The translations under genes were made by a program, and so were the position numbers. The notes beneath the pieces are model-generated. The model did not search any database, was not told the DNA's origin, and saw nothing but the letters and a program-made list of their open reading frames with translations. 64,000 bases of DNA from NCBI GenBank assembly GCA_005784505.1, contig VCAZ01000012.1, positions 2,981,011 through 3,045,010 on the forward strand, in the 5' to 3' direction. The stretch is from Bagarius yarrelli (Eukaryota; Chordata; Actinopteri; Siluriformes; Sisoridae). Positions 1 to 10,440 of the stretch are shown here, one piece after another. The first letter of the stretch is position 1; the number at the start of each line of letters is the position of its first letter.

Positions 1-40
1 TTTTTGCAATTCCTAAACATTATTTTTTTGAGCAGTGTAT
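1..40 (+). repeat. Terminal inverted repeat end of a Tc1-like element
   Basis: The stretch ends in TTTTTTTGAGCAGTG followed by TA, the same right-end motif that closes the Tc1-like elements at 1962 and 42024. It points the same way as the 1962 end, so it is not the left terminus of the element that follows. It is either the right end of another copy lying off the window or a rearranged terminus. The bases just inside it differ from the 1962 and 42024 ends, which suggests a different copy or subfamily. Confidence 0.55.
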
Positions 41-299
41 AATAATTGCTTAAATCACAAATGAACACTAAATACACATCCTAGATCTGGATGAATGAAT
101 ATTCTTATTAAATACTTTGTTCTTTACATAGTGAATGTGCTGACACCAAAATCACACACAAATTCTCAATGAAAATCAAATTTATTAACCCATGGAGGTC
201 CTGGAATTGGAGTCACACCCAACATTGAAGTGGAAAAACCACACTACCATGACAGCGGATCCCCTTTGATGTATGTCCTTAAACAAGTCAAAATAGGCT

Positions 300-1711
300 C
301 AGTAGTGTGTGTGGCCTCCACGGTGCCTGTATGAACTCCCTACAACGCCTGGGGCAGGCTCCTGATGAGTGGCGGATGTCTCCTGAGGGCTCCTTCCAGA
401 CCTGGACTAAAGCCTGGCTGGAGCGAAGACTTAGTTTCATGATGTGCTCAATTGGATTCCAGGTCTGCGGGAACGGCGGCCAGTCCATAGGCATCAATGC
501 CTTTTCGTCTTGCAGGAACTGGGTGACCACATCCACCAGCCAATGAGTCTAAGGCGTTTGTTCTTTTCATTAGAGGAACCCCGGGGCGAACCCGCACCGG
601 ATATGGTCTCACAATGGTCGAGATCTCATCTCGGTACCTAATGGCAGTCGGGCTAACCTCTGGCGAGCACATTGAGGCTGTGCGGCCCTCCAAAGAAATG
701 CCATCCCCACACATTACTGAACCCACTCTGCAACCGGTCATGCTGGAGATGTTGCAAGCAGCAAACGTTCTCCCGGCATGTTATCCAGCTCTGGCACGTG
801 CCAGTGTGAAACCTTGCTTTCACATCTGTGAAGAGCACAGGGCGCCCAGTGGCGAATTTGCCAATCTTGGTGTTCTCTGGCAAATGCCAAACGTCCTGCA
901 CGGTGTTGGGCTGTAGAGACAACTCCCACCTGTGACGTCGGGCCCTCATACCCCCCACCTGTGGACGTCGGGGCCCTCATACACCCCCACATGTGGGCGC
1001 GGGCCCTCATACCCCCCCACCTGTGGACGTGGGCCCTCATACCCCCCACTGTGGACGTCGGGCCATCATACCCCCCACCTGTGGACGTCGGGCCCTCATA
1101 CCCACCCACCTATGTGGACGTCGGGCCCTCATAAAAATACCCCCCCACTGTGGACGTCGGGCCCTCATTACCCCCCACCTGTTGGACGTCGGGCCCTCAT
1201 ACCCCCCCACCTGTGGACGTCGGGCCCCTCATACCCCCCAACTGTGGACGTCGGGCCCTCATACCCCCCCACCTGTGGACGTGGGCCCTCATACCCCCCC
1301 ACCTGTGACGTCGGGCCCTCATACCCCCCACTGTGGACGCCGGGCCCTCATATCCCCCCTCATGGAGTCTGTTTCTGACCGTTTAAGCAGACACATGCAC
1401 ATTTGTGGCCTGCTGGAGGTCATTTTGCAGAGCTCTGGCAGTACTCCTCCCATTCCTCCTTCCACAAAGGCGGAGGTAGCGGTAGCGGTCTTGTGCTGGG
1501 TTGTTGCCCTCCTACGGCCTCCTCCACCGTCTCCTGATGTACGGCCTGTCTCCTGGTAGCGCCTCCATGCTCTGGACACTACGCTGACAGACACAGCAAA
1601 CCTTCTTGCCACAGCTCGCATTGATGTGCCATCCTGGATGAGCTGCACTACCTGAGCCACTCTCATGCTACCACTAGAGTGAAAGCACCGCCAGCATTTA
1701 AAAGTGACCAA
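300..1711 (-). pseudogene. Tc1-like transposase pseudogene
   Basis: Read on the minus strand from about 1711, the first 60 codons give an N-terminal helix-turn-helix region containing VSVVSRAWRRYQETG, typical of Tc1 transposases. An expanded repeat array then replaces the middle of the gene. After it comes LAFAREHQDWQI, which normally precedes the first catalytic Asp, and near 440-500 a degraded WNPIEHI stretch covers the third acidic residue of the DD34E triad. Reading is broken by frameshifts and by the array, and no full-length protein is possible. The sister copy at 41 kb shares the same frame order. Confidence 0.85.
925..1372. repeat. GC-rich minisatellite, about 14 units of 28-36 bp
   Basis: About 14 imperfect tandem units each carry GGGCCCTCATA, a run of C, and CCTGTGGACGTC (several contain the palindrome GACGTC). 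Units vary through slippage in the C run and small insertions, such as an extra AAAAA in one unit near 1133. The unit corresponds to a segment found only once in the sister transposon near 41441-41470, so the array arose inside the transposon. It produces spurious open frames on both strands. Confidence 0.95.
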
Positions 1712-2014
1712 AACATCAGCCAGAAAGCATAGGAACTGAGAAATGGTCTGTGGTCACCACCTGCAGAACCACTCCTTATTGGGGGAGTCTTGCTAATTGC
1801 CTATAATTTCCACCTGTTGTCTATTCCATTTGCACAACAGCATGTGAAATTGATTTTCAATCAGTGTTGCTTCCTAAGTGGGCAGTTTGATTTCACAGAA
1901 GTGTGATTGACTTGGAGTTACATTGTGTTGTTTAAGTGTTCCCTTTATTTTTTTGAGCAGTGTATTAACTTGCTTTTTTAACAGTTCTTGTTAACATTGA
2001 TGCTGTGTTCACAG

Positions 2015-2111
2015 AGGAGTCGACCATGGAGCAGGAGAGTGAAGGAGTGGAGCTGGAGGAGGAAGAGAAAGTCTGTATTTTGTATAACACACTAAGGACT
2101 CATGTTGGTTG
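2015..2111 (+). CDS. ubr2: ubr2 exon (first visible)
   Basis: The acceptor is TGTTCACAG and the donor GTAAGA. The reading begins with two bases completing a codon split by the upstream intron and runs MEQESEGVELEEEEKVCILY, an acidic linker. It ends two bases into a Cys codon completed in the next exon. This exon is the least conserved of the set, so its 5' border is the least certain. Confidence 0.75.
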
Positions 2112-5100
2112 GTAAGACAGCAGATTCAGAACAATAATAAGGAGGATAATCATTATTTAATATTTTTCTTCTTCCTCGTCTCTTTCTTATCATCATTATC
2201 AATCCCATGTTCTTTTTACATTTTTAACTCATACCTTTAAAAATCTTAATCTTTTGTTTTCTTTCACTAGCCTGCATGAGGTTAGCTCAGGTTGGCATCT
2301 CTGGCGTTGTGTAAAGTCAGGCATCCTGCCCTTCCTCAGAGGTGCTGCTCTGTTTTTCCACCATCTCAATGGAGTTCCCACTCCACCTGATCTCCATGGT
2401 AAGTGTATCATATTCAGTCACAGACTGTATTTTACCTAGGGCTGTGTAAAAATTGACACAACCAACTATCATGATATTTTGTATGATCGTGTATTGATAT
2501 TTGAACTCTACAATCCATACGTATTTAAATTACGTTTTAAACTGACTTGCATATTTTCCGTGCGCTTTAAACAACTTTCTATGCTTGCTTCTGTAGTTGT
2601 ATATCATGCATATGTTCATTGTCTGAAAAGCAAACTATATTTAAACTGTATTATTTGTTTGACTTTTTTTGTATGTATTGTATGGCTGTGTGTGTGTAAT
2701 ATATATATGTATATATATCATTAGGCCCTTGCCAATACACAGCTTTAATTTTACCCTTTCTTGCTTAGATTGTTCTCTAGCTAAAAGTTGACCTGACCTT
2801 ACGTCTCTATCTGCTGCTAATTTAATGAAAGATATTTAAAAGTTTTAATCGCCTGCTGATTTCACATGGCGTCAAGCTGTCGAGTCAGTTTTTCTTGAAT
2901 AAAACTTAGTTCTGCAGAAACATAAAAACAAAAACATTGTTTATTAAAATTCAAAAATAGATTGAGGCTGGTTTGGTTGACACACACTGATATCAGATGG
3001 TTATAATTGGTTGATCCAGGATTAACAAATGTTAACATATTGTCACATGCCGCTTGGCAAAAAACACATTCAGTTCTATAAAATATTGTTAATCTGACTA
3101 CTACTTTTGTTTTCCTAGTTTCAGGTACGGGGGAATGGGAGGCACTCTGTGCCTATCTGTGTTTGCCCTCTAACCTGCTCCAGCTCTATAATAATCACCA
3201 CGAAATTCTGGATCCCCTGCTTCAGGGGTAAGACACTACATAGTTGAATTGTGACAGATTTTTTGTGAATGCTTATCATATTCTTTTCTGTGGACACATT
3301 ATTGTAATGTGTTTTTGTTTCAATCTCTCCTGTAGGTGGTGCTCTCATCCAGGAATACAGCAGTTTTCCCCTGAAATTCTTATACGGTGATCATTCTTTG
3401 TTCTTGACCATCTGAACTTTGTTGTACTTTTTGTGGTTTTTGAAATCCATAGGATAAATGTTTTTGTGCGTGTGTGTTTTTAGTTTTCCCCGTGAATCCA
3501 ATAAGCTAATTGATTTGCCAGAGGACTACAGTGAACTGATCAATCAAGCTTCCAGCTTCACGTAAGTGTTCAGGCTGCCATTGAAAATTTGCACAATCCA
3601 GATGCAAAACACAGTGTTCTAGTTGACATATCCAATAATAGTTTGAGTTTGTTACCTTTTGTTTTTATAGTTGTCCCAAGTCAGGTGGAGATAAGTCTCG
3701 TGCCCCAACGCTGTGCTTGGTGTGTGGCATGATGCTGTGTTCTCAAAGCTATTGCTGCCAGACTGAGCTGGAGGGTGAGGACGTCGGAGCCTGTACCGCA
3801 CACACCTTTGCCTGCGGCGCTGGTGTTGGCATTTTCCTCAGGTGAGAAGAACGTTTGTTTGTATTATTTGCTAATTGGCAGGTATTGTAGGTGCATTGCT
3901 TACCTGCTCATGTTTCGGCAATAGAACTGTTTAATCTAAAGCACACAATTAAACTTGTTTGGTCAATTTTTTTTTTATATATATTTTTGCAAGTTTTGCA
4001 AGCTACAATTCTTGTTGCAAGCCAACTTCAGATACCCCACCACTAGTTGGCGAAGTGAGCGCTGTAACATCTATCCAGCATCCCGTGTCTCACTTAATAG
4101 CTAGTCAGATATGCGCATTAGTGTAACAGACTAAACTTTGTTGAGTTTAAACATGGTGATTTTGTGTCAGCACTTATTCTGTGTGGGTGAATGCATCCTG
4201 CCAAGGGGCTAGCCGTACTTCGGTGAATGCATCCCGCCTAGGGGCTAGCCGTACTTTGGTGAGAGTGCATTCGCGCAAGAGTGTGAGACGGGACAAAAGT
4301 TACAAACAAGTGTCTACATCAAATAAACCAGTTCAGTACATTTTGGACTGCTTTCGCTCTTTATTTTATTGTACTAAAGTGTTCAGGTGAACCTGCGACA
4401 AATGCTCGGTTACAAGTGTAAGGTAAATGCTGTACATTATACGTAATAAAACCAGTTTATTGTGAATTTACTTAGAGGAACGTGCAGATTATGTAGCTAC
4501 AAGAGTTTCAACCACTATGATTGTGGGAATGAAAAAAAAAATTGATCAGTGTATGGTTGATATTGGTGATTGTTACCTGAAAATTAGACTAGTTTGAGAT
4601 TATAATTTGAAGAATTAGTTTGAATCTAAAAAAAAAAAAAAATTTGTACATATAGCAGACAAAGTCCTCTGTGTGAAAGGTATGCTGACTGAACCATCTT
4701 GTTTATGTGAAAGATAAGAGAATGATTTAGCATTCACAAAACACCAAAAGTTGCAGTCCACAGCTAAAAGAGCGGAGTAGTGCTGATGATAACCACAGAT
4801 CCATGTTCTTAGCTTCACAAGATTGGAACCTGATGTGGTCTTTTGCTGGTGTTGTTTTTCTTTGCTTATTTTTAGGGTAAATAGTTATTTGATTTACTTG
4901 TTTTTCTTCTTTTTGCTCAAACAATTTTTTTTTTATCTGAGCATTTTTATTTTATCAACATTTCTACCAACAACACTGTTTACTGTGTGCAAAATCTCAG
5001 AAAAACATCAGTCTATATAATTCCAAGGCAGCGTATCTAGTTTCCACGATAAGAATCACCAGCATTATTTTTTAACAAATGAAGGTCCTAACCTGTGTCT

Positions 5101-5543
5101 GCATGATCCTTTTTTGCATTGCTCTGCTATCACATTGATTAACTTCCTGAATGTGTGCTGGTGTTTGTTTTGAAGTAATCATGGAGTATATGCATTACAT
5201 GAGAGTCTGCTGACTTTTTCAGGGTTAGGGAGAGTCAGGTTCTCTTCCTGGCAGGAAAGACTAAGGGCTGTTTTTATGCTCCCCCATACCTCGATGACTA
5301 TGGCGAAACCGACCAAGGGCTCAGGTACGAAACCAAACATGGCCCTCAACATGCCTTGTAAAGTTTAAAGTATGAAACCCAATTTATGTTTTTTCTTATA
5401 GACGGGGGAACCCTTTACACCTGTGTCGAGAGCGCTACAGAAAGATACAGAAGCTCTGGCGCCAGCATAGCATCACAGAAGAGATCGGTCATGCCCAGGA
5501 AGCTAATCAGACTCTGGTGGGCATTGACTGGCAGCACCTGTGA
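2015..5543 (+). CDS. ubr2: E3 ubiquitin-protein ligase UBR2-like, 3' part of gene (8 exons)
   Basis: Joined exons 2015-2111, 2271-2398, 3119-3227, 3336-3386, 3484-3561, 3671-3841, 5223-5324 and 5402-5543 read in one frame for 291 residues to TGA. UBR1/UBR2 proteins are N-recognins: cytosolic and nuclear RING E3 ligases that bind N-degrons and ubiquitinate the substrates with a RAD6-type E2. This window carries only the C-terminal region, distal to the UBR box and RING. It includes a Cys/His-rich zinc-binding module (CPKSGGDK, then CLVCG, CSQSYCC, and ACTAHTFACG) followed by KTKGCFYAPPYLDDYGETDQ. The C-terminus EANQTLVGIDWQHL fits UBR2 better than UBR1 from memory; UBR1 is the alternative. All splice sites are GT-AG, phases match, and there is no internal stop, so the gene appears intact. 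Upstream exons lie left of the window. Confidence 0.9.
2271..2398 (+). CDS. ubr2: ubr2 exon
   Basis: The acceptor is TTTCACTAG and the donor GTAAGT. It encodes WHLWRCVKSGILPFLRGAAL and FFHHLNGVPTPPDLH, a helical stretch recognisable in UBR1/UBR2 proteins. The last base starts a Val codon finished in the next exon. Confidence 0.88.
2670..2720. repeat. Short TG/TA simple repeat
   Basis: GTGTGTGTAA followed by ATATATATGTATATATAT lies in the ubr2 intron at 2399-3118. The rest of that intron shows nothing recognisable. Confidence 0.7.
3119..3227 (+). CDS. ubr2: ubr2 exon
   Basis: The acceptor is TTTTCCTAG and the donor GTAAGA. It encodes WEALCAYLCLPSNLLQLYNN and HHEILDPLLQ, matching the family's conserved LYNNHH segment. 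It ends two bases into a Gly codon. Confidence 0.9.
3336..3386 (+). CDS. ubr2: ubr2 exon (short, 51 bp)
   Basis: The acceptor is CTCCTGTAG; the donor is GTGATC, weaker than its neighbours. It encodes WCSHPGIQQFSPEILI and ends two bases into an Arg codon. The phase agrees with both neighbouring exons. Confidence 0.88.
3484..3561 (+). CDS. ubr2: ubr2 exon
   Basis: The acceptor is TTTTTAG after a GT-rich stretch, and the donor is GTAAGT. It encodes FPRESNKLIDLPEDYSELIN and QASSF, the conserved segment just before the zinc-binding module. Confidence 0.92.
3671..3841 (+). CDS. ubr2: ubr2 exon, zinc-binding module
   Basis: The acceptor is TTTTTATAG and the donor GTGAGA. It encodes the Cys/His-rich C-terminal module: CPKSGGDKSRAPTLCLVCG, CSQSYCC, then GEDVGACTAHTFACGAG. 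These Cys and His residues are the likely zinc ligands by analogy with the family. A 1.38-kb intron follows. Confidence 0.94.
4063..4414 (+). mobile_element. Candidate solo LTR in ubr2 intron
   Basis: The segment begins TGTAAC and ends GTTACA, an inverted terminal hexamer with TG...CA ends. It has an internal AATAAA near 4322, as in an LTR R region, and is 352 bp long. The flanking pentamers are AGCGC and AGTGT, which differ by two C-to-T type changes and could be a decayed duplication. It has no coding content. It could instead be unrelated unique sequence; no second copy was seen in the window. Confidence 0.4.
4186..4257 (+). repeat. Two tandem 36-bp units
   Basis: Two adjacent 36-bp copies begin GGTGAATGCATCC and share GGGGCTAGCCGTACTT; they differ at only a few positions. 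A degenerate third copy (GGTGAGAGTGCATTC) follows. They lie in the front half of the candidate LTR, where promoter or enhancer repeats are common. Confidence 0.9.
5223..5324 (+). CDS. ubr2: ubr2 exon
   Basis: The acceptor is TTTTTCAG and the donor GTACGA. It encodes ESQVLFLAGKTKGCFYAPPY followed by LDDYGETDQGL, a very strongly conserved block near the C-terminus of UBR1/UBR2. Confidence 0.94.
5402..5543 (+). CDS. ubr2: ubr2 terminal coding exon with stop
   Basis: The acceptor is TTCTTATAG. It encodes RGNPLHLCRERYRKIQKLW and ends EANQTLVGIDWQHL before TGA at 5541-5543. This C-terminus is the main reason for preferring UBR2 to UBR1. Confidence 0.94.
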
Positions 5544-5800
5544 TCTTATCACTTCCTAGGAGTTCCTGGAGTTTTTTGGTGAATGCCAAATTTGAATTAA
5601 CCAGGAATCTGCACATTTATCGCAGAGGTTGCCATATCCACGCTGCCTCTTGCACACTCCCTTTCTTCCCTTTCCATCCCTTTCTGTGGATGAATGCATG
5701 GCTTTTTCCTGTCTTCTGGGAGGTGTTTTTACTTCTTACTTTATCATTTGATCTGAATTGATATTTAAAAACCTAAAAATAAACATTGCCAAGTTATTTA
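5544..5800 (+). other. ubr2: ubr2 3' untranslated region
   Basis: This is noncoding sequence from the stop codon to just past the first good polyadenylation signal. The cleavage site is estimated, not seen. Open frames inside it show no family resemblance. Confidence 0.7.
5778..5783 (+). terminator. ubr2: Polyadenylation signal AATAAA of ubr2
   Basis: A canonical AATAAA lies 235 bases after the stop codon, and a T-rich stretch at 5814-5824 could be the downstream element. Transcripts may also use later signals. Confidence 0.7.
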
Positions 5801-8800
5801 ACAGCAAATTGGGTTTTTTTTCTTTAGCATAGTTTCTCAAAGTAATTAAGAGAAAAGATATTTATATTCTGTCTGTCCTTGACACTATTAATTTATGCTA
5901 CTCAACTTAAGTATTGTTTACTGCACAGGCGCAGTTCTCCGATTGTTTTGATATTATAATGCTGGTGATCTCTCCGAGGCAAGCACATGTTCGAGGCATG
6001 TTCCTCATTGACCCTCGGGTCTCAATAGTAGCCATAATAGAATAGTGCATTTTAGGTCACATGGCCTACTCCCTTCCTATTTCCCTGGCACTGCAGTATC
6101 TCTGCTGAGGTGAATGCTAATCAAAACCAACCATCTGAAATCTGGGAGCGCACACGTCTTGTGTCTCTGGTTGCCTGCTGCGTGTGGGATTGTGTGATCG
6201 GTGTGTTTATAGTGTGATAAATTTTTATGGTTCTGTGTGAGCAGAATAAATTTAAGTGTTGTCAATTTTACCACCTTTTTTGTTAAATATTATTTATGTG
6301 AAGCTTTGTGATCATGACATTCACTTTGGAGATTTAGTTTTTGCGATTGGGGAAGCTTATTGTGCCTACTGATGTGAGAGAGATATGATATTTTAAGTCT
6401 TTGAGCTGCAGCAGACTTGCTTAAAAGAATAAACAGACATAATAAGATTTGCTTCACATGTGGATCATATGATCCTTTTATAATTAACCAAATCGGGGAC
6501 AAACCATGTGATGGATGCGTAACCATTTCTTAACTTTAAGGCGATCAAATTACTATTATTGCTGGATATAAAATTACTTCCTGCCTAATTCAATAGTAAA
6601 TCAAATTCTAAGCTGCCTTATATTATAAGCATGAATTCCTAAGAATTATCTAGGAAGTAGAAGGTGGCAAGGGCTAAATATCAACTCGCGACTCAGTATC
6701 AGTATTCAGATCTCTTAGAAGTGATTCTGAAGCTTAAGGTGATACATAGTGGTGAACTGTCAATTCAAACAAGACATTTGTGTCAAAGCATTTGTATGTG
6801 CACACACCCAAATTCTCCACAGGGTTCGCAGGATTTTCTCACAATAAGCATGGTTCCTGTCAAGGTTTAATTAGAATCTGACATCAAAGACTTGCTTGTT
6901 AATATGTGAATTATTGTATACATGGATACATTGTACAATATTGTAAAACTTAAATAAAATAAGAAAAAGTAAGATATGTCTGCATGTGAGAAGCGTGAAA
7001 GAGAGAATCATACGGCATTTGTCTGCAAGGGAAATGGTATTAGTTTACTGACTGTTTAAAAAACAATTTTACTGTTATCCCCCTCCTCCAGTGTGCCCTA
7101 AATTTGTCAGGTCAATTTGCTCATCCAGAATATATATGTTATAAAATAAAACTAATAAAGTTACGAACTGTTTGAAGAGAAGCTATTTATTTTGTATTTA
7201 CTACAGTTTTGTGACACATCGTTCTTGTGCTGCAGTTTAATACATAATTTTTAATTTTGCCGTCTTCTCTCAAATAACTTTAAGGTTATTCATAACTGGC
7301 TAATAAGCTTTCTGTAAAGAGGTCTTTTCTGCTCTGCATAAGATTCATGGGTGCTCTTGATGTATGTCCTGCATCACAATTATCTGTCACCTGACAGGGC
7401 ACATCAGATCAGCTTACCTGCACTTATCTCCCTGCCTGCTGCTTATAGGCTTCATAACTGATCAAGATGTCATGCCCTTTGAGCTTTCTGTTCTCAAAGC
7501 CCATGCTCAGTGAATTGGAAGTGTTCCTGACTTTAAGGTGATTACAGAACCATTGTGTTCTTGTCTTCTTTGTTAACTGGTAAACATTTCAAAATAATTT
7601 CAGAAGTAAAAGCAAGTCTTAAGAAGCACTAGTTCTGTATGAGACCTGCTTAATATCCCAACATCTTGGCTGTCAATCTCAAAAGCTAGACACTCGTTAA
7701 AAGCGTTTCACTGTGTCGTACTATGATTCTGCATATGGAAAAAATAACATTGAATTAGAATTTTTAAACCTTACTGATTGTTAAAATGGTGGACAAAAAT
7801 ACTTATGCTGAGGTCTTAAAGACTATTTACTTTTTTTATTTCTCATTAAGAATATTTTCATCTTTTCTTATAGATGCACTTGTAAGCAGCTAAACAAATT
7901 AATAGATAAGCTAATTTTATATACGCCACATATACTCTAGTTAACCTTGGGCCAAAATTAAATTTTGATCAGATTGAAAGTGGTGGTGTAGATTTATAAT
8001 AATTGGTAATTAAGAAAAATGATGCCATATAGACACATTTATATTAAATGGTTTATGAAGCGCATAAACTACTTTTAAATATGCAAATGGCTTAATATGA
8101 TTCGAATTGACTAGCATATGTAAACGTATGTTTAACTCATAAAGATTCCAAATATATAGGAATGTTAAAGAGGATACCTTATTTTTAGTTTATCAGAGGA
8201 CTGATGTTAATGGTGTGCTAGCTGTGTGCAGTGACAGCAGGGCTTAATAGGATCCTGGCTACCAGTCAGAGCCCATATTCACTTCAATCGATTTTGAAGC
8301 TGCCATTATGAAAACACAATCCTTAACTTTAATTCTAGCTAATAAATAAATTAAAAGTTATACTATATATAAGAATAAAAAAAAAAGAATGGCCTTGTTA
8401 GAAGGGGCGCTGCTAGAATTATTGAACCGTATGAAAAAATATGAGGTTGGGCCCATTACCTCATTTTACACTGTTGCTAATAATAAAACAGGTTCTATAT
8501 TCACAAAATATCTTAAGGCTAAAATTTGCTCATAACATGTGGATTTAGCATGAAATCTCAAAAGTATCGGTCATGTCAGTCCTAAATTTAGTAGTGAAGA
8601 CGACTCGTAAGTCACTAAGACCAAGTCACAAACTATCCTAAAATGGCTGCTGCTGGCAATCTGAGCTTGATCAAAAGGTGTCACCAAGATCACAAAGAAT
8701 TGATGACTGTCGTAGAACTTATCAGGGACACACTCAATTCAACAACAAATAGATATAAAGGTTTTTACAACTCTACAATACGGGGACACAGGTGAAATGC

Positions 8801-9202
8801 AGCTATGTGGCAATTAACATTTTTATTTTTAAATATGATCAGCCAATTACTGTGTGTAGTTAATAAGAATGCTGACCGCAACCATAGCATTGAGGTTACC
8901 CCTGCTGTTACTCTTAGTAAAAAAAGTAGTTTTTACTGCTATATGGGAGATCTTTTAGTGGTAAGATAATATTATCTCTGGGGGCCTCGAACGTGCCCCA
9001 AGAATCTTTTTAACATTTTCCACCTTAGCGGCGCCGCCATTTAGCAAACTCTCTTGTCAAGAGCCACATACAAGAGAGTCACATCATTAAACAGCTCAAT
9101 ACTTGTACAACAGTTCACAAGTCAAAGTATAACAACAACAAAAACTGTTGAAAGAGTAGCAGTTTTTTTAAATGTCAAGTGCTAGGTATTTTAAAAAAAA
9201 AA
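5801..9202. other. Intergenic AT-rich DNA, no gene recognised
   Basis: There is no exon with family resemblance, no clear repeat end and no RNA gene. Open frames are short and AT-driven. The stretch at 8370-8700 has a slightly more complex composition but matches no family I know. Confidence 0.6.
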
Positions 9203-9273
9203 GGGGTGGATCTTCAATCGTCTTTTGAAGACCGCCAGTGACTGCTGTTTTGGAAATTTATTCCACCATCTTG
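9203..9273 (-). pseudogene. L2-group LINE ORF2 C-terminal fragment
   Basis: Read on the minus strand this gives SRWWNKFPKQQSLAVFKRRL followed by KIHP. That is the characteristic tail of L2/CR1-group LINE ORF2 (consensus sense: WWN.LP...S..VFK.RLKTHL). It is cut off at 9273, where the Tc1-like element begins, and resumes in the same orientation at 10441. It marks the 3' part of the interrupted LINE. Confidence 0.75.
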
Positions 9274-9275
9274 AG

Positions 9276-10438
9276 GCGTGTGTATAAAATCAAGCACCTA
9301 GGCATGCAGACTGTTTTTACAAACATTTGTGAAAGAATGGGTCGCTCTCAGGAGCTCAGTGAATTCCAGCGTGGAACTGTGTGGATGCCACCTGTGCAAC
9401 AAGTCCAGTTGTGAAATTTCCTCAGTCTTAAATATTCCACAATCAACCGTCAGCTGTATTATAAGAACGTGGAAGCTTTTGGGAATGACAGCAACTCAGC
9501 CACGAAGTGGTAGGCCATGTAAACTGACGGAGCAGGGTCAGCGGATGCTGAGGCGCATAGTGCGAAGAGGTCGCCAACTTGCTGCAGAGTCAATCGCTAC
9601 AGACCTCCAAACTTCATGCGGCCTTCAGATTAGCTCAAGCTCAACAGTGCACAGAGAGCTTCATGGAATGGGTTTTCATGGCCGAGCAGCTGCATCTAAG
9701 CCATACATCACCAAGTGTAATGCAAAGTGTTGGATGCAGTGGTGTAAAGCATGCCACCACTGGACTCTAGAGCAGTGGAGACATGTTCTCTGGAGTGACG
9801 AATCGCGCTTCTCCATCTGGCAGTCTGATGGACGAGTCTGGGTTTGGCGGTTGCCAGGAGAACGGTACTTGTCTGACTGCATTGTGCCAAGTGTAAAGTT
9901 TGGTGGAGGGGGGGAATATGGTGTGGGGTTGTTTTTCAGGAGCTGGGCTTGGCCCCTTAGTTTCAGTGAAAGGAACTCTGAATGCTTCAGCATACCAAGA
10001 CATTTGGGACAATTCCATGCTCCCAACTTTGTGGGAACAGTTTGGAGCTGGCCCCTTCCTCTTCCAACATGACTGTGCACCAGTGCACAAAAGCAAGGTC
10101 CATAAGGACATGGATGACAGAGTCTGGTGTGGATGAACTTGACTGGCCTGCCTCAACTCGATAGAACACCTTGGGGATGAATTAGAGCGGAGACTGAGCC
10201 AGGCCTCTTCGTCCAACATCAGTGTGTGACCTCACAAATGCGCTTCTGGAAGAATGGTCAAAAATTCCCATAAACACACTCCTAAACCTTCTGGACAGCC
10301 TTCCCAAAAGAGTTGAAGCTGTTATAGCTGCAAAGGGTGGACCAACGTCATATTGAACCCTGTGGATTAGGAATGGGATGTCACTTAAGTTCATATGCGA
10401 GTCAAGACAGGTGAGTGAATACTTTTGGCAATATAGTG
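9276..10438 (+). mobile_element. Tc1-like DNA transposon (second family), left end missing
   Basis: The right terminus is GTGAGTGAATACTTTTGGCA followed by ATATAGTG, and TA follows at 10439-10440. It belongs to a very common teleost Tc1-like family and is distinct from the family at 62-1962. The left terminus is absent: sequence typical of the 5' untranslated part (TGTATAAAATCAAGCACCTA) starts directly at the LINE junction, so the first 70 or so bases were lost. It sits inside an L2-group LINE. Confidence 0.9.
9337..10356 (+). pseudogene. Tc1-like transposase pseudogene
   Basis: The gene starts at ATGGGTCGCTCTCAGGAGC. Order: helix-turn-helix region (IPQSTVSCIIRTWK), GRPCKL AT-hook-like motif, catalytic domain with WSDESRF (first Asp at 9797-9799), FQHDCAPVH (second Asp at 10071-10073) and a degraded SIEHLGDE (Glu at 10164-10166), ending at GGPTSY with TGA at 10354-10356. 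Breaks include a short indel near 9387 that shifts frame, one or more extra G in the run near 9905-9913, an extra A near 10090, and loss of about a dozen bases from the PDLNP motif near 10155. Spacing between the second Asp and the Glu is therefore too short for DD34E. It is inactive. Confidence 0.92.
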
Positions 10439-10440
10439 TA

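Larger units (their letters stand above)
62..1962 (-). mobile_element. Tc1-like DNA transposon, decayed, in ubr2 intron
   Basis: This is a Tc1/mariner-superfamily element with its transposase on the minus strand. The right end (about 1936-1962) is GTGTTCCCTTTATTTTTTTG followed by AGCAGTG, flanked by the TA target. The left arm, from about 62, aligns with the reverse complement of the right part of the element at 40954-42024, but its outermost 20-odd bases are missing. The element is longer than its sister mainly because of the tandem array at 925-1372. It lies in the intron just upstream of the first visible ubr2 exon, transcribed opposite to the host gene. It looks inactive. Confidence 0.88.

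Noticed and set aside
925..1372. CRISPR-like array of 30-bp units
   Set aside because: There are no unique spacers between units, the genome is eukaryotic, and the unit derives from a transposon. It is a minisatellite.
932..1559. Long + strand open frames (148 and 188 codons) rich in PPTCGRRALI-type repeats
   Set aside because: They arise from the tandem array reading through in several frames. The real coding sense of the surrounding element is the minus-strand transposase.
2479..2724. 81-codon frame in the ubr2 intron as an alternative exon
   Set aside because: It contains a simple repeat and AT-driven codons, lacks splice-site support and would break the conserved ubr2 frame.
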